Positions 35,785-46,983 of a stretch of DNA of 64,000 nucleotides are shown in pieces. Positions within the stretch are counted from its first letter, which is position 1. Each line of letters begins with the position of its first letter. Origin of the DNA: Brachypodium distachyon. Lineage: Eukaryota > Streptophyta > Magnoliopsida > Poales > Poaceae. Location: the NCBI RefSeq assembly GCF_000005505.3, contig NC_016135.3, positions 11,006,613-11,070,612 on the forward strand, in the 5' to 3' direction. Under the pieces are notes generated by a model, which ran no database searches, was not told the DNA's origin, and worked only from the letters and a program-made list of their open reading frames with translations. The position numbers and the translations under genes were made by a program.

Positions 35785-36904
35785 GGCGACAATCCCGCCG
35801 CCGTAGTAATCCCCGCTCGATTTGAGGACCTCCTTGTTGAGGATTTCGCGGATGTCCTTCTGGATCTCGTACACGAGAATTTTTGAGTTCTGCCCTAACT
35901 GGGCGCTGGCCAGAAACCAATTCCTCACTTCTTCGAAGGTCTTCTTCCCCTTCGGCTGGAAGTCGTTGATGAACTGCTAAATAGTGTGCGCGCAGTACTA
36001 ACCATAGTAGACGGATTCTTCAGGCTGTTGCTCGCAGGGGAACCTGAAAGTGTGCCTGAGGGGAGCATCACGATTGCGGCTGAAGCGAGGCATCGCGTAC
36101 GATTTCACCGCGTTGCGATAGGCTGCGTCGATGACATTTTTGATCGGCTCAAAGTCGCGTTGTGGTTCGTTCTACTTGCGTCGTAGTGGATCAAAATATG
36201 TGACCCCTCCAAGGTCGAGGCAGATGGCGGTTGTCACCCAATGGCCCCTGTTTCACAAAAGGACGCACATTGTATTAGCCAAATAATATAACAAGCAAGT
36301 CTTCCGACGGAAAAAGATGTATGTATTTACGCGAATTGAAAACAACTTACTGTAGATGGTACAATATCAATACAAAACGGCGGTCTTGGTGCTTCAACAT
36401 GAATTGAGTGAGGTATTCAATCGCCAACCTTCTACTTTCGGCCAACAATGGGTCTGGACCAAGCAAAGTGGCGTTGAAGAGAAGGGGGTCGGCGACGGCC
36501 ATCCCATATTGCTTCACCCTATAGGCATCCCTCGTGTAATGTACACACCACAGTCTTAATATGGCGTTGTCAAGGCACTTGCGGTTGAAGAGTTGAAACA
36601 AGTCGAGGAAATCAATGCTGAAGGTAACGTCGTTTTCCCTCTCGATTTCCCCCGTATTGGAGTCGAAGAAGTCATAATGCTTTGGCACTCGAACCCTAAT
36701 TTCTAGATTTGTTAGGTCTGCGCCTGATGATGCCACATTCATGTATTTTTCATGGAGCTCTTGCATCTCCCGTGGCAGGCGATACAGGTCATCCTGGGAC
36801 ACCATCGGTTGTCCGGGGTGGAACAACAAAAATTGGGAGAATCGCCTGTCCACGAAATAAGATCCATCAGGCAATCTATGTCCAACACGGGGGTGGGTGG
36901 GCAT
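35785..36904 (-). pseudogene. Ulp1-like (C48) peptidase domain of the CACTA element, catalytic Cys lost
   Basis: Upstream part (36904 downward) reads HRLPDGSYFVDRRFSQFLLF and then FNRKCLDNAILRLWCVHY, the start of the fold in plant CACTA-borne Ulp1 proteins. After an intron-like gap near 36340-36245 it resumes GHWVTTAICLDLGGVTYFDP, holding the catalytic His and Asp. It then has an in-frame TAG at 36184-36186. Next comes FPCEQQPEESVYYG-stop-YCAH. In the relic at 17091 the same place reads FPCQQQLADSVYCGYYC, so the Cys nucleophile is Tyr here and the next residue is a stop. Another TAG follows, then VYEIQKDIREILNKEVLKSSG to the end near 35785. Peptidase activity is excluded for this copy. Confidence 0.82.
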
Positions 36905-37084
36905 CTTCAGAATGTCTGGTCGCTCTTTCCAAATCCCTTCTATCTGCGGCGCGGTCTTTGGTTGTCTTCCCGTAGAAGACGACTCTTTCCCCTCCTTGGA
37001 GGAGCCCTTGCTTGCCTTGCCGCATGTCCCCCTCTTGTTTTTCTTGCGTCTCAGGAAATCGGAATTGTCCGGTTTATGGAGGAC

Positions 37085-39138
37085 CTACATCCCAGATGGG
37101 GCACTTGGACGGGGCTCCAACGGGGCCGATTGTGCTGTGGCTCTCCGAGGGACGGGTCTTGGTATGGATGGCTTCGGGGCTTCGGGTTTGGGCGGCGACA
37201 GAGGATTTTGGCCTGCATTGTCGTCGCTGCACTCCGTCGCACGTGAGAAGTCTCGTTCCACGGGCTCGTAGTCTAAAGGACCGGGTGAGGCGCCAAGCGG
37301 CGATGGAGACGTCAGGCGCCAGGCGGGTGGAGACGGACCGAGGCGGGGCGACAGAGATGGAGACGGAGAAGGCTCCGTAGCGAGGACCACCAACCTCCTA
37401 GGCGAGATGACGTAGGAGTTGACACAATCCCTTAGGGTTGTCGCCTCTTCGTGCGGAGGATAAGGGACCGGTTCGTCCTCGAAGCCCTTGAGCACGGAGT
37501 CCACCTGCACCCTGACCATGTCGTCTCGCAGGGTCACGTGGTGCACCACGGCCGTATGCGGCATCAGCAACCCGCGCGCGCCCAGAGGATTCCCCACCGT
37601 CGGCATGTGTAGCCGGCATTTGAGGCCCTTCTGCGCATGACAAACATGGCAACATCATTAATAGATTGAAGCATGATAGTGGTATTTCACTATTTTTCGT
37701 AGCGCGCGAAGATGCTTACCGTGAGGTTCTCGTCGGGTGGCCCAAGCGGGTCAAGCTGGCACTCGGTGCCGGAGCATGAGGTGCTCTTATTCCCCAACGG
37801 GGACGGATCCCGTGTGGGTGGGGTTGGTTGGATGGGCGTCAGCAGGAAAACACCGTGATCAATGAAGTTGTCCACGTCACGCTGGTCCCTTGCATGCCGC
37901 ATGAGCTTCGTGAGCTCCTCCCTCGCCAACACCCAGATCTTCTCATCTAATTCCTCTGAGCTCTATTCTTTGCTGGACGCCCTTCTGCGTTTCCGGGAAC
38001 CTTGCTCTTTCGCCATCTGCCTGCGAAAGGTCCCGGAACCAACACCTCGCATATGGCCCCTGTGCTCATTTCGTTGCGGAGCGTAGCTGATGGCATCATC
38101 CCACTGTTGGTTGAGAGACAAGTGGGAACCATCCGACTCCCACTCTGCCATTGCACCCTATATACAAAAAACAACATGCTCGGTGGTAATTTTATATGTG
38201 AGCATAAGAAGCCCAACCGATAAAAGAAGATGCCAAGACGAGGCCTTACGAGTGCAGCCTCTTGCTTCTCTAACATAGGCTTCAGGCCTGCCCACTGATT
38301 TGCGGTCTTGGACGACCGCAGCCATTTGCTAGAGCGCTCACCGTGAAGCAAAGTTGGGACACTCGGCTGTAAATATCCTGGCTTGGTCCAATGCGGCGTC
38401 CTCCTTCGCCCAGACCTTCTCCTTTCCGGGGCGTCCACGACTGCCGAGGCGGTGGTCGAAGGGCCTTTTCTCATGAAGCTCCTTGTACCATTTTTGGCTG
38501 GCCTTGAATTCAGGGGACTTGACCCACACCTTGAACCTCTCCCAGTCCTCCTCCGAGATCCCCTTCCAGTGCTTGTTAACCACTATCTTCCAGTCTTTAC
38601 CGATGAGCTTCCTGCAGTTATATGCCACGTGCTCTGGCCCTTCCTCATGACTTGGTGCATCCGCTGCTCCAACCATACGCGGATCTCATCATTGGCAGGC
38701 ACAAACCGCTTCCATGCCGCCTCGTAACAGTCCTGCTTCACAGCTTCCGGGACATCTTTGATAGATCCGAGCGCGTCCCCGTACGATGGCGTTGCATGTG
38801 TTGGAGAATCTTTCTGCGCCTCCACCGGTTCCAGCGGGTAGCTTTATTTATTGAGTTTGGTGATGACCCACGACTCCGACGTCACCTTGTTCGCCCCCCC
38901 GTTTGGACTTTGACTGAGTAGTCGACGCCGTAGCCTGAGACGTCGCACCCTGGGCTTCTTCCTCGTTAGCTGCTCCTTCAAGGAGCAGCAGCTCCTCGGC
39001 TCCTTCAAGGAATAGCTGCTCCTCGGCTCCTTCTTCGCCATGCTCGAAGCCATCGCTCATGGCAATTTCCAAGCCTGAGGAAGATGCCCCTGCTTCTTCT
39101 TGGACTTCTCCCTCCACAACCGGTGGCTGCTCAGGCAC
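37085..39138 (-). pseudogene. Second En/Spm transposase-like gene of the CACTA element (plant transposase 24 / Ptta type)
   Basis: Several minus-strand pieces in series. An acidic N-terminus starts at 39138 (MPEQPPVVEGEVQEEAGASS). The central domain follows: VPEAVKQDCYEAAWKRFVPA, LEQRMHQVMRKG, then WKGISEEDWERFKVWVKSPE and KWYKELHEKRPFDHRLGSRG, a pattern typical of plant En/Spm second-ORF proteins. Downstream come VRHARDQRDVDNFIDHG-like sequence (near 37880) and the FEDEPVPYPPHEEATTLRDC block (near 37450), then a Ser/Pro-rich tail at 37250. Parts lie in different frames, and I could not decide how many breaks are introns and how many are mutations. A stop closes the central domain near 38338. 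TnpA-like DNA binding to the subterminal repeats is the likely ancestral role. Confidence 0.7.
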
Positions 39139-39459
39139 CTCTTGAACGCGATCCTAAGGTTCCTATCCAGCACTTATAAAAGTAATTTTAAAAAAACGGA
39201 AAAATTCGGCATGACCTATCCTGTAAAACAAGAAAATTTTGGCATGACCATTGCTGTAAAACAAGAAATGAGTCTACCCGAATTTTATATCTGCATAAAA
39301 AAAATTCCCACCCACATATACCCTCTCGGCACAATGGCCGGACCCTTCTCAACGACCCGGCACGATGGCCGGGCCCACATTGCTCATATCAACCGACACG
39401 ATGGTCCGGATCACATGCATGTATCAGTGTTTGCACCAAGAGAAGCAATAACGAACATA

Positions 39460-39866
39460 AACAGCAAGATTTAAACCGTAAATAGTTAGAACTAAACATT
39501 AAAAAACCTAAGTAACTAGAACTAAACATAAACAGCAAGATTTAAACCGTACATAGCTAGAACTAAACATTAAAAAGCCTAAGTAATTAACTAGACCTAA
39601 ATATAAACAGCAGGATTTAAACCCTAAATAGGTAGAACCAAACATAAAAAAGCCTAATTAACTAAAAATAAACATAAAACGGGCGATTTAAACCCTAAAT
39701 AGCTTGAACTAAACATTAAAAAGCCTAAGTAACTAGAACTAAACATAAACAACAAGATTTTAAACCTAAATAGCTAGAACTAAACATTAAAAAGCCTAAG
39801 TAACTAGAACTAAACATAAACAACAAGATTTAAACCCTAAATAGCTAGAAATAAACATTAAAAAGT
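39460..39866. repeat. 71-bp tandem repeat, about 5.7 copies
   Basis: Units begin 'aacagcaagatttaaaccct' and contain 'tagctagaactaaacatt' and 'aaaaagcctaagtaact'. Six consecutive units are visible, the last cut by the LINE. The inner words AAACCCTAAA resemble a plant telobox. Related sequence ('cctaattaac', 'aaaccctaaaac') resumes just past the LINE at 44634. Confidence 0.9.
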
Positions 39867-39931
39867 GACTTTGCTGATGAGTTCCCCCCTCCTGAGGACC
39901 AGCTCCCTCCACATGGTGGCAACAACATCTT

Positions 39932-40711
39932 TTGCCTGGTCATGGACCTGTTCAACAGCAACCTGCATGGGTTCCTGATCCTGCTTGGCATGATGCTGGA
40001 CAAGGGGGCAACTGGGGTCAGCCCCAAGATGAGGAAGATGAAGATATGGAGGGTGTGGTTGATGAGTTGAACATCACCCCTCCCAGTTCAACTTCTTCTG
40101 GTGCTCTGCTTCGTGCTACTGGGCCTAGCCTGACTGTGGAGGTGGTTTCCACTCGGAGGAATGAGGGCTTTAATGATGGGATGACACAATGCTGGGCCAT
40201 TGTGCCATTTCTACCCCCAAGGCCTGTGGAATCTGATTTACTTTTGAAGGCTTGGGCCTGGAACTTTGCTTCTGCTCTTCCCAGGATTTTGGCAGTGCAG
40301 ATACCCTCACAGTTGCCTTCCTTTCTGGGCCCAATGCTTCCTGTCACTTTATGCAAGAGATCTTGGTCGGTTGCTTTTGAGCAGAACTCTGGCTTTTCAA
40401 TGTCCTGGCAGCAGGTGGATTTGGTTCCTAGAGTTGGTCCATGCAGGGTAGCTAGATCACTCAGCTTTGATGCTCCCTCCCCTGATGAGGATACACAGTT
40501 TGTGACTCCTGTCTTTGCTCAGACCCCCATTGTCACTCCTAAGAAGCGTGGGCGCCCCCCTAAGGTGGCTACTCCTGTGGTTTCCTCTGGACCGCGAAGG
40601 TGCACTAGGCAGACTGTCAAGCAGGGTGGTTTTAAATTGGCTGGCCCAATTGATTCAGTCAAGAGGAGTAAGAGGCCCAGGGCATCTGCTAAAGGGGAAG
40701 CCAGCCTGTGA
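39932..40711 (+). pseudogene. LINE ORF1 C-terminal remnant
   Basis: A 259-residue open frame, acidic near its start (QPQDEEDEDMEGVVDELN). It contains FLPPRPVESDLLLKAWAWNF and ends with a basic segment holding KKRGRPPKVATP, an AT-hook-like motif, and RRCTRQTVKQGGFKL, a phrase seen in ORF1 proteins of plant L1 elements. The RNA-binding and zinc-knuckle parts expected upstream are missing, so the frame is a truncated remnant although it has no internal stop. Confidence 0.7.
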
Positions 40712-40976
40712 TTCCATTTATGACAGTGGGGCAGGCTAGAAGGATTGGATCTGATCTTGAGATAGCTGCTGAAGAGCTTACTGATGGCTCCATTATGGGT
40801 GCATCAACTGCTGCTGCACCAGCTGGTTCTAATGTTATTTAAACCTTGTTATTATCTTCAGCTCCTGGTTGAGCTTATTTTGTGCTGTTTCTATCTTTAT
40901 GGCACTGTGGATTCTTATTTTGTGCTCCATTTAGCTAGTCTATTTGGATTGTCTGCTTTACATTATGGTTGTTTTG

Positions 40977-43900
40977 ATGAATAACAATCCTGTTAAAAAT
41001 TGGTGTGTCCTCTGTTGGAATGTGAGGGGCATTAACTCTGCTTATAGACATCGTGCCATTAGAAATAAGATTGAGGAAAGTCTTTGCTCCGTGGTTTGCT
41101 TGCAAGATACAAAGAGAGATAGCTTTGATAGCTCATATATTCGCCAATTCTGCCTTAGGAGATTTGACAATTTTGTTTTTTCTCCTTCGGTTGGTCTTTC
41201 TGGTGGTATCTAGATTGTCTGGAATAGCTCTATTTTCGCTGGAGTTCTGATTCATACGCGTCCCTTTGGTATCATTGTTCGCTTTACTGCGGTGCAATCA
41301 GGGGAAACTTGGACCTTGGTTAATGTTTATGGGCCATGTTCTGGGCCGCAGAGAGATATTTTTGTGCAATGGCTTTTTGACTTGGAAATTGATGAGGAGG
41401 ATAATTGGCTTTTGTTAGGGGATTTTAATTTCATTAGGTCCTCTGATAACAGGAATCAACCGGGGGAGATATGAATGATATCTTTCTCTTCAATGAGATC
41501 ATCAGTCACCTTTGTTTGTTGGAACTTCCTATAAAAGGAAGGAGGTACACCTGGTCTAATATGCAATCTAATCCTTTGTTGGAATAGTTGGACTGGTTCT
41601 TTACCTCTGCTGCATGGACCTCTGTTTATCCTGACACTGTGGTGCTGCCGCTGGGTAAGACTGCCTCCGATCATGTCCCCTGTGTTGTGGTTATTAATAC
41701 ATGTATTCCCAAATCGCCTATTTTTCGTTTTGAGAATTATTGGGTTGAACAAGCTGGTTGCTTTGAGGTGGTGATGGGTGCTTGGAATGCCCCGACTAGG
41801 AGGGATGACATTGCTTTGATCATCTCTGAAAAACTTAAACGTGTTTGGTACTCGTTGAAGCACTGGAGTAAACATATTTCTAAGATCAACGCCTTAATTG
41901 ATAGATGCAATAGGGTCATTTTTATTATTGACTCTGTGGAGGATCAGAGGCTGCTGTGTACTGTTGAGAGGAATTTTCGTATTATTGTTCAGCCGCATCT
42001 TGCAAAGCTTCTTCGTTTCAGGCAGCTCTATTGGAGGAAACGTTGCACTAGTCGTTGGGTTAAGTTGGGTGATGAAAATACCAAGTTCTTTCATGCTATG
42101 TCAACTGAAAGATTTCGCAAAAACTCTATCACTCAACTTGTTTTGGATGATGGTAGGGAGGTCACTGATCATCATGAGAAAGCTGCCGCTTTGTGGGCTT
42201 GTTATCGGCAGCGCATGGGTATGTCTTCTGGGGCTCAGATGGTTTTTAATCTGCAGAATATCATTCAGCCTGTTGAGGATTTGGATGGGCTTGTGGCCCC
42301 GTTTAGTATAGAGGAAATTGATAGTATTGTGAAGAGGATGCCCATTGATAAGGTCCCCGGGACGGATGGATTTAATGGGCTTTTCATTAAGAAATGCTGG
42401 GGCATTATCAGGGAATATTTCTATGCTTTATGCGAGGCCTTTTTCCGTGGAACTTTGTCTTTGCAATGCTTAAATGGGTCCTTCATCACGCTGGTTCCCA
42501 AGAAGAACTCGCCGTAATCGGTCAATGATTACAGGCCCATCTTCTTGACAAATACTTGTCTGAAATTCTTGACCAAGATTGCTGCTGATAGATTACAGGG
42601 ACAGATTTTGCGATGTGTGCATGCCAATCAGTATGGGTTTATTAAATCTCATACTATTCAGGATTGTCTCGCTTGGGCTTTTGAATATCTACACATCTGT
42701 CAACAATCTCGAGAGAAGATTATTATTTTAAAACTTGATTTTGAAGAAGCTTTTGATACTATTGAGCACTCGACCATTCTTCAGGTCCTGCAGGCTAAGG
42801 GGTTTCCTGTTAAATGGATTGGTTGGGTTAAGGAAATTTTGTCATCTGACACTTCTAGTGTTTTACTCAATGGTACTGTTGGCAAGAGGTTCCACTGTCG
42901 CCGGGGTGTCAGGCAAGGTGATCCCTTGTCACCTTTGCTCTTCATGCTTGGTGCTGATCTCCTTCAGTCTGTGATCAATGAGGCCTTTAGGCAGGGTAGA
43001 TTATCTCTCCCAATGCCAGCTTGCCGTTTAGAGGATTTTCCGGTTATACAGTATGCGGATGATACTTTGTTAATCTTGCCTGCTCGTTTGGATCATTTGG
43101 AAGTGCTGAAGGAGCTACTGCTGAATTATGAAACTTCCACTGGGCTGCGGGTCAATTTTCATAAATCGTCGATGATCCCTATTAATCTGGAGGACGGGGA
43201 GGTGGACATGCTGGCGGCTAACTTTGGTTATGTTGTGGGGACTCTCCCCTTCACTTATTTGGGTTTGCCATTGGGAACTTGACGTCCTCGGGTCTGTGAC
43301 TTCACTCCCTTGCTTGATAGGGTGGAGCGTTGTCTTACTGCAAGCTGCTCCTTCTTGTCTCAGGCTGGTAAATTACAGATGGTCAATTCTGTGCTTTCTT
43401 CACTTCCCACAAGGTGTGATTGCCTCGATTGATCATGCGAGGAGGCACTGTCTTTGGAGTGGGTCTGCAAAAAATTGGCGCCGTCAATCTTTGGTGGCTT
43501 GGGATGCTGTCTGCCGACCAAAATCTAAAGGTGGTCTGGGGATTGTTAATCTCAGGCTTTAGAATGATGCCTTGCTCATGAAACATCTGCATAAATTTTA
43601 TAATCGTGTCAGCGTGCCGTGGGTGGAGTTGATATGGAATTCTTATTATGCTCATGAGGTCCCCCATGCTGCTAATCTGTGTGGATCTTTTTGGTGGAAG
43701 GATATTATGAAGCTTTCGGATCAGTTTTTCCCCTTCACCAATTGTCAGGTGGGGGATGGGTTGTCGATCTTTTTTTGATTTGACGGTTGGCATGGAGATC
43801 CCCTATGCCTGCAATTCCCCCGGCTCTTTTCATTTGCCACTGATTTCAAATGGTCGGTTGCTCAGGCCTTTCGTGCTGATAATATTTTAAATATGTTGCA

Positions 43901-44533
43901 ATTGCCTCTTTCGGAGGAGGCTTACTTGGAGTATGAGCAGCTGGTTGTGGGCCTTTTTCAGAATATTCAGCATGATCAGCCAGATGGATGGACTTATTCT
44001 TTGGGCACCAATTTCTCTTCATCTAAAAGATATGGGCTCAATTTTGATCATTTGGCAGCTCGCCCTGACTTGATGAGGATTTGGAAGAGTGGTCTTACCC
44101 CTAGAGTCAAAGTCTTCACTTGGTTGTTGATTAATGATCGTTTGAACACTGGGATATGTTGCATAGGAGACATTGGAATGTGACAAACGACTTTACTTGT
44201 GTTTTGTGTCATTCTGGCACTTGGGAGGATTGGCAACATTTATTTTTTGGGTGCCAATTTAGTCAGCGGATTTGGAATTATCTACATATTCAGTGGTTTG
44301 CCGGTGTGGATTTGAAGCAAATTATAAGTGACACGCAGAGATCTTTTGGACATCCTTTCTTTGTAGAGGTGGTGGCCATAAGTTGTTGGCATATTTGGAA
44401 GGAACGCAATAGATGTGTTTTTGAGGGTATTAGGCCTTCCTTTAGATCTTGGAGGAGAGATTTCATTGAGGACATTTCTTTGCTTCAACATAAATTTAAA
44501 CCACCCTGGGTAGGCCCTTCCTCCTTTGGCTGA
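40977..44533 (+). pseudogene. LINE ORF2: AP-endonuclease, reverse transcriptase and zf-RVT
   Basis: ORF2 proteins nick target DNA and reverse transcribe the element RNA at the nick. The start reads MNNNPVKNWCVLCWNVRGIN. The endonuclease shows CLQDTKRD, WLLLGDFNFIR and SDHVPCVVV. RT shows PGTDGFNG, ITLVPKK, DYRPIFLTN, KLDFEEAFDT, RRGVRQGDPLSPLLF, YADD (about 43053-43064) and YLGLPLGT. A C-terminal zf-RVT finger lies near 44185-44260 (CVLCHSGTWEDWQHLFFGC). Breaks include TAG near 41211, a frameshift near 41470, TAG near 41586, TAA at 42515, TGA near 43280 and several more downstream. In RVRQGDP and YADD the active residues survive, so decay postdates function. Confidence 0.92.
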
Positions 44534-44633
44534 GGTCTTTACCTTAGCTTTGTAATTTCAACCCTGTACATATTTCTGTTTAATGAAAACGACTCACCGT
44601 CGGGGCCTCCCCTACAGTTTCCGGTCAAAAAAA

Positions 44634-45354
44634 GCCTAATTAACTTCAGAATTCAAAAATTATAAACCCTAAAACTAGGCAGCAATCTAATTTGACCCTA
44701 ATTCAACCTAATTGAACCTAATTTGACCCTAATTCAACCTAATTTACGTATAATTCAACCTAATTTAATTAACAGCAAGGGAGAGAGATAGGGGCCACAC
44801 CGTCGCCGGAGTCGGGGCAGCAGTAGCGGGGGTCGGGGCAGCGACGGCGACAACGGGGGTCGGGGCCGTGGCCGGGGCCGGGGTCGTGCACGGGGTCGGG
44901 GCGGTGACGGCCGGGGGCGCGGCCGGGCCAGGGCCGGGGTCGGGGCGGCTGGTGGAGGCGGCGGCGTCGAGGAGGCCCAGCCACACCCTCGGCGATGCAG
45001 GCCAGGCGGCGACAAGGCGGGGCCTGCGGGGCGAGGAGCTTCCCGCTCCTCGTCGTCCGTTGGGACCCCCCCCCCCCCCCCCCCCGCGGAGCTTTGGTGC
45101 TGCAAGGACACGGCGGCGGCGGCTAGGGTTAGGGTTTGGTCGGGGTCAGGGAGGCGAGGAGAAGGGCGGCGGCGAGGGAGGCGCGAGGGAGGGGAGGGGA
45201 GGCAAGGGAGAAGGGCGGCGGCGGCGGCGCGAGATTTGGGCAGCGCTTCGCCGTCGGGGAGCTCGAGGAAGCGCTGCTGGTCGAGAAGACGCGCGCTTCG
45301 GATACAAAAAATTTCGCCAAGTCCCGCTCTGTAATATATATATATATATATATA
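44634..45354. other. Low-complexity GC-rich block with poly-C run and (AT)n
   Basis: At 44640-44760 'cctaattcaac' words repeat. Positions 44800-44960 are built from GGGGTC/GGGGCC-like hexamers. A 20-base C run lies at 45066-45085 and an (AT)n run at 45334-45354. The parallel order of a G-rich block, TATATATA and then terminal-type repeats also occurs at 50260-50440, so this may be the promoter and leader region of a second CACTA element. Long frames here are products of the repeats. Confidence 0.6.
45066..45085. repeat. Poly-C homopolymer
   Basis: Twenty consecutive C on the plus strand (G on the minus strand), an unusual run that could form a G-quadruplex or i-motif. Run length is vulnerable to sequencing error. 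Confidence 0.9.
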
Positions 45355-46540
45355 GGAAAAATCACCAATGGCGGGTATTTAGTTGATACCAGCCATTGGC
45401 GACGCCTCCTAGGGTTACTGGTACAGGAGACCATCGGTGGCGGGGATTTCCGGATACCCGCCATTGGTGACCCACCAGTGGCGGGTATATGAAAACCCCG
45501 CCATTGGTAATTGGAACAGGAGTGAGGGTTCACCACATTCTCTCACTCCTGTTCCACGCACCAGTGGCGGTGATAATGTATATACCCGCCACTGGTTAAT
45601 ATTTTGGATTTAGTATTATATTCTTATTATATTTTGTGTCTCTCTAAAAATTATAGCACCTCTACTTTCAAGTGTATAATGATTATTTCTTGTCTCACTG
45701 AAGTTTTCAATGCTAAATACATTGCTGAAAATGAAATATTTATGCTTTTGTAGTGTTTACGGTGGTTAAAAATTGTTATAAATTACAAAATTGCTCAGAA
45801 TGGTCTGATATTTGGCATGGAACCTTCTCACGCAACAATAGCCTGAATATGAAGTTTGGTGTCCAAATTCTAAATGAAGCCCATAAGAATACCATATTGA
45901 GATCATCTAGGTAGATATTTATGATACCTTCTAAGCCAACATCCAAATTGTAACATTATAGCAAATTTGAGCTTGATTTTTTCCATGTGGCTTCATTAGA
46001 CTGAGAGGTGTTCCTATGCAAAGTTTCAGCTCATTTTGATGAAAATTGAATTTTATGTAATTAAATTAGCACCAAAGCCATACATAATCACAAAAATTTG
46101 TATGAAATATTATGAATTAATGTCTAAAACTTGTATTGGGAACAAACAATATTATTATACACCCAAAAGTACAACTGCTAAATTTTTGGAAACACAGAGA
46201 ATATAATAGGAATATAATAGTGCATTCTGAAATCATTACCGGTGGTGGGTTTCATACAAATCACCGCCATTGGTGAGTTGGACAAGATTTGGGAAATTCC
46301 TAAGTCCTGTAGCACTCACTAGTGGCGAGTTTGAGGAAAATCACCGCCACTGGTGCCCCCTTCCGGTGACGGGTTTCCCTGTGATCACCGCCACTGGTAC
46401 CCCCTTCCAGTAGCGGGTTTCAGGAAAATCACCTCCACTGGTGGCCTTTTACGGGCTGCCGCACGAGGCGAGGTGGGAGTTTAGTCCCACCTAGTTTACA
46501 AGCGTTTCGACCAGCATAAAAGGCATTCTTCCCTTCTCCC
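45355..46540. repeat. Internal block of CACTA subterminal-type repeats
   Basis: Copies of 'ccaatggcgggtat', 'ccagtggcgggt' and 'caccgccactggt' lie at 45355-45600 and 46235-46445, with AT-rich filler between. They are followed by 'tttagtcccacctagtttac' and 'gaccagcataaaaggcattc'. The same phrases follow the right subterminal repeats at 50568-50620. The block is about 4.5 kb inside the element, where subterminal repeats are not expected. Confidence 0.8.
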
Positions 46541-46983
46541 ATCAGCTTCCGAATATTCCACTCACCTGTCTCCTGTGCTCCTTGCCTGGCCCGTGGGCCC
46601 GGTACCTGTACTGTTGTTTGTGGTCTCGGATTACAGCCCCGTGGGCCCGGCTATGCGCTGGCCTAATAGGTAGTAGGCTGCTCCCGGGTTCTCATCGCTG
46701 CGCCCGAACCCGAAACGCTCAGTTGACCCGGATAGGCTTAAAAACTTTTTTTTTCTCCTTTATAATGAAAACAACATGCAATAAGTTTTTAAAAAAAAAA
46801 TCAAAAAAAGGTGATGGTGGTGAAGGTGTAGTCAAGCTCCCAGATCTCTTCGACCTTGCCATAATACGCTTCAGTCTGGCCTTCGCTGTCGGTCCCCGTC
46901 TCAGCAACGAGCACTATACCGTTGTTTTGGTACGTACTCTTACGGTCTTGAGCCTTGGTGTAGTACGTATACTCATTCATTGC

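Larger units (their letters stand above)
39867..44633 (+). mobile_element. Non-LTR retrotransposon (plant L1-type LINE) nested in the CACTA element
   Basis: A 5'-truncated or decayed LINE with an ORF1 remnant, an endonuclease-reverse transcriptase ORF2 and a short A tail (44627-44633). It interrupts the 71-bp repeat array: left flank 'cattaaaaag', right 'aaaaaaag' then 'cctaattaact'. This rejoins as the repeat consensus, so the target duplication is a short A-rich word ending in G. There is no RNase H domain, unlike the LINE at 51664. Confidence 0.9.

Noticed and set aside
44755..45386. Long frames on both strands in the GC-rich block
   Set aside because: They are products of GGGGTC/GGGGCC hexamer repeats, open on several frames at once, without any domain.
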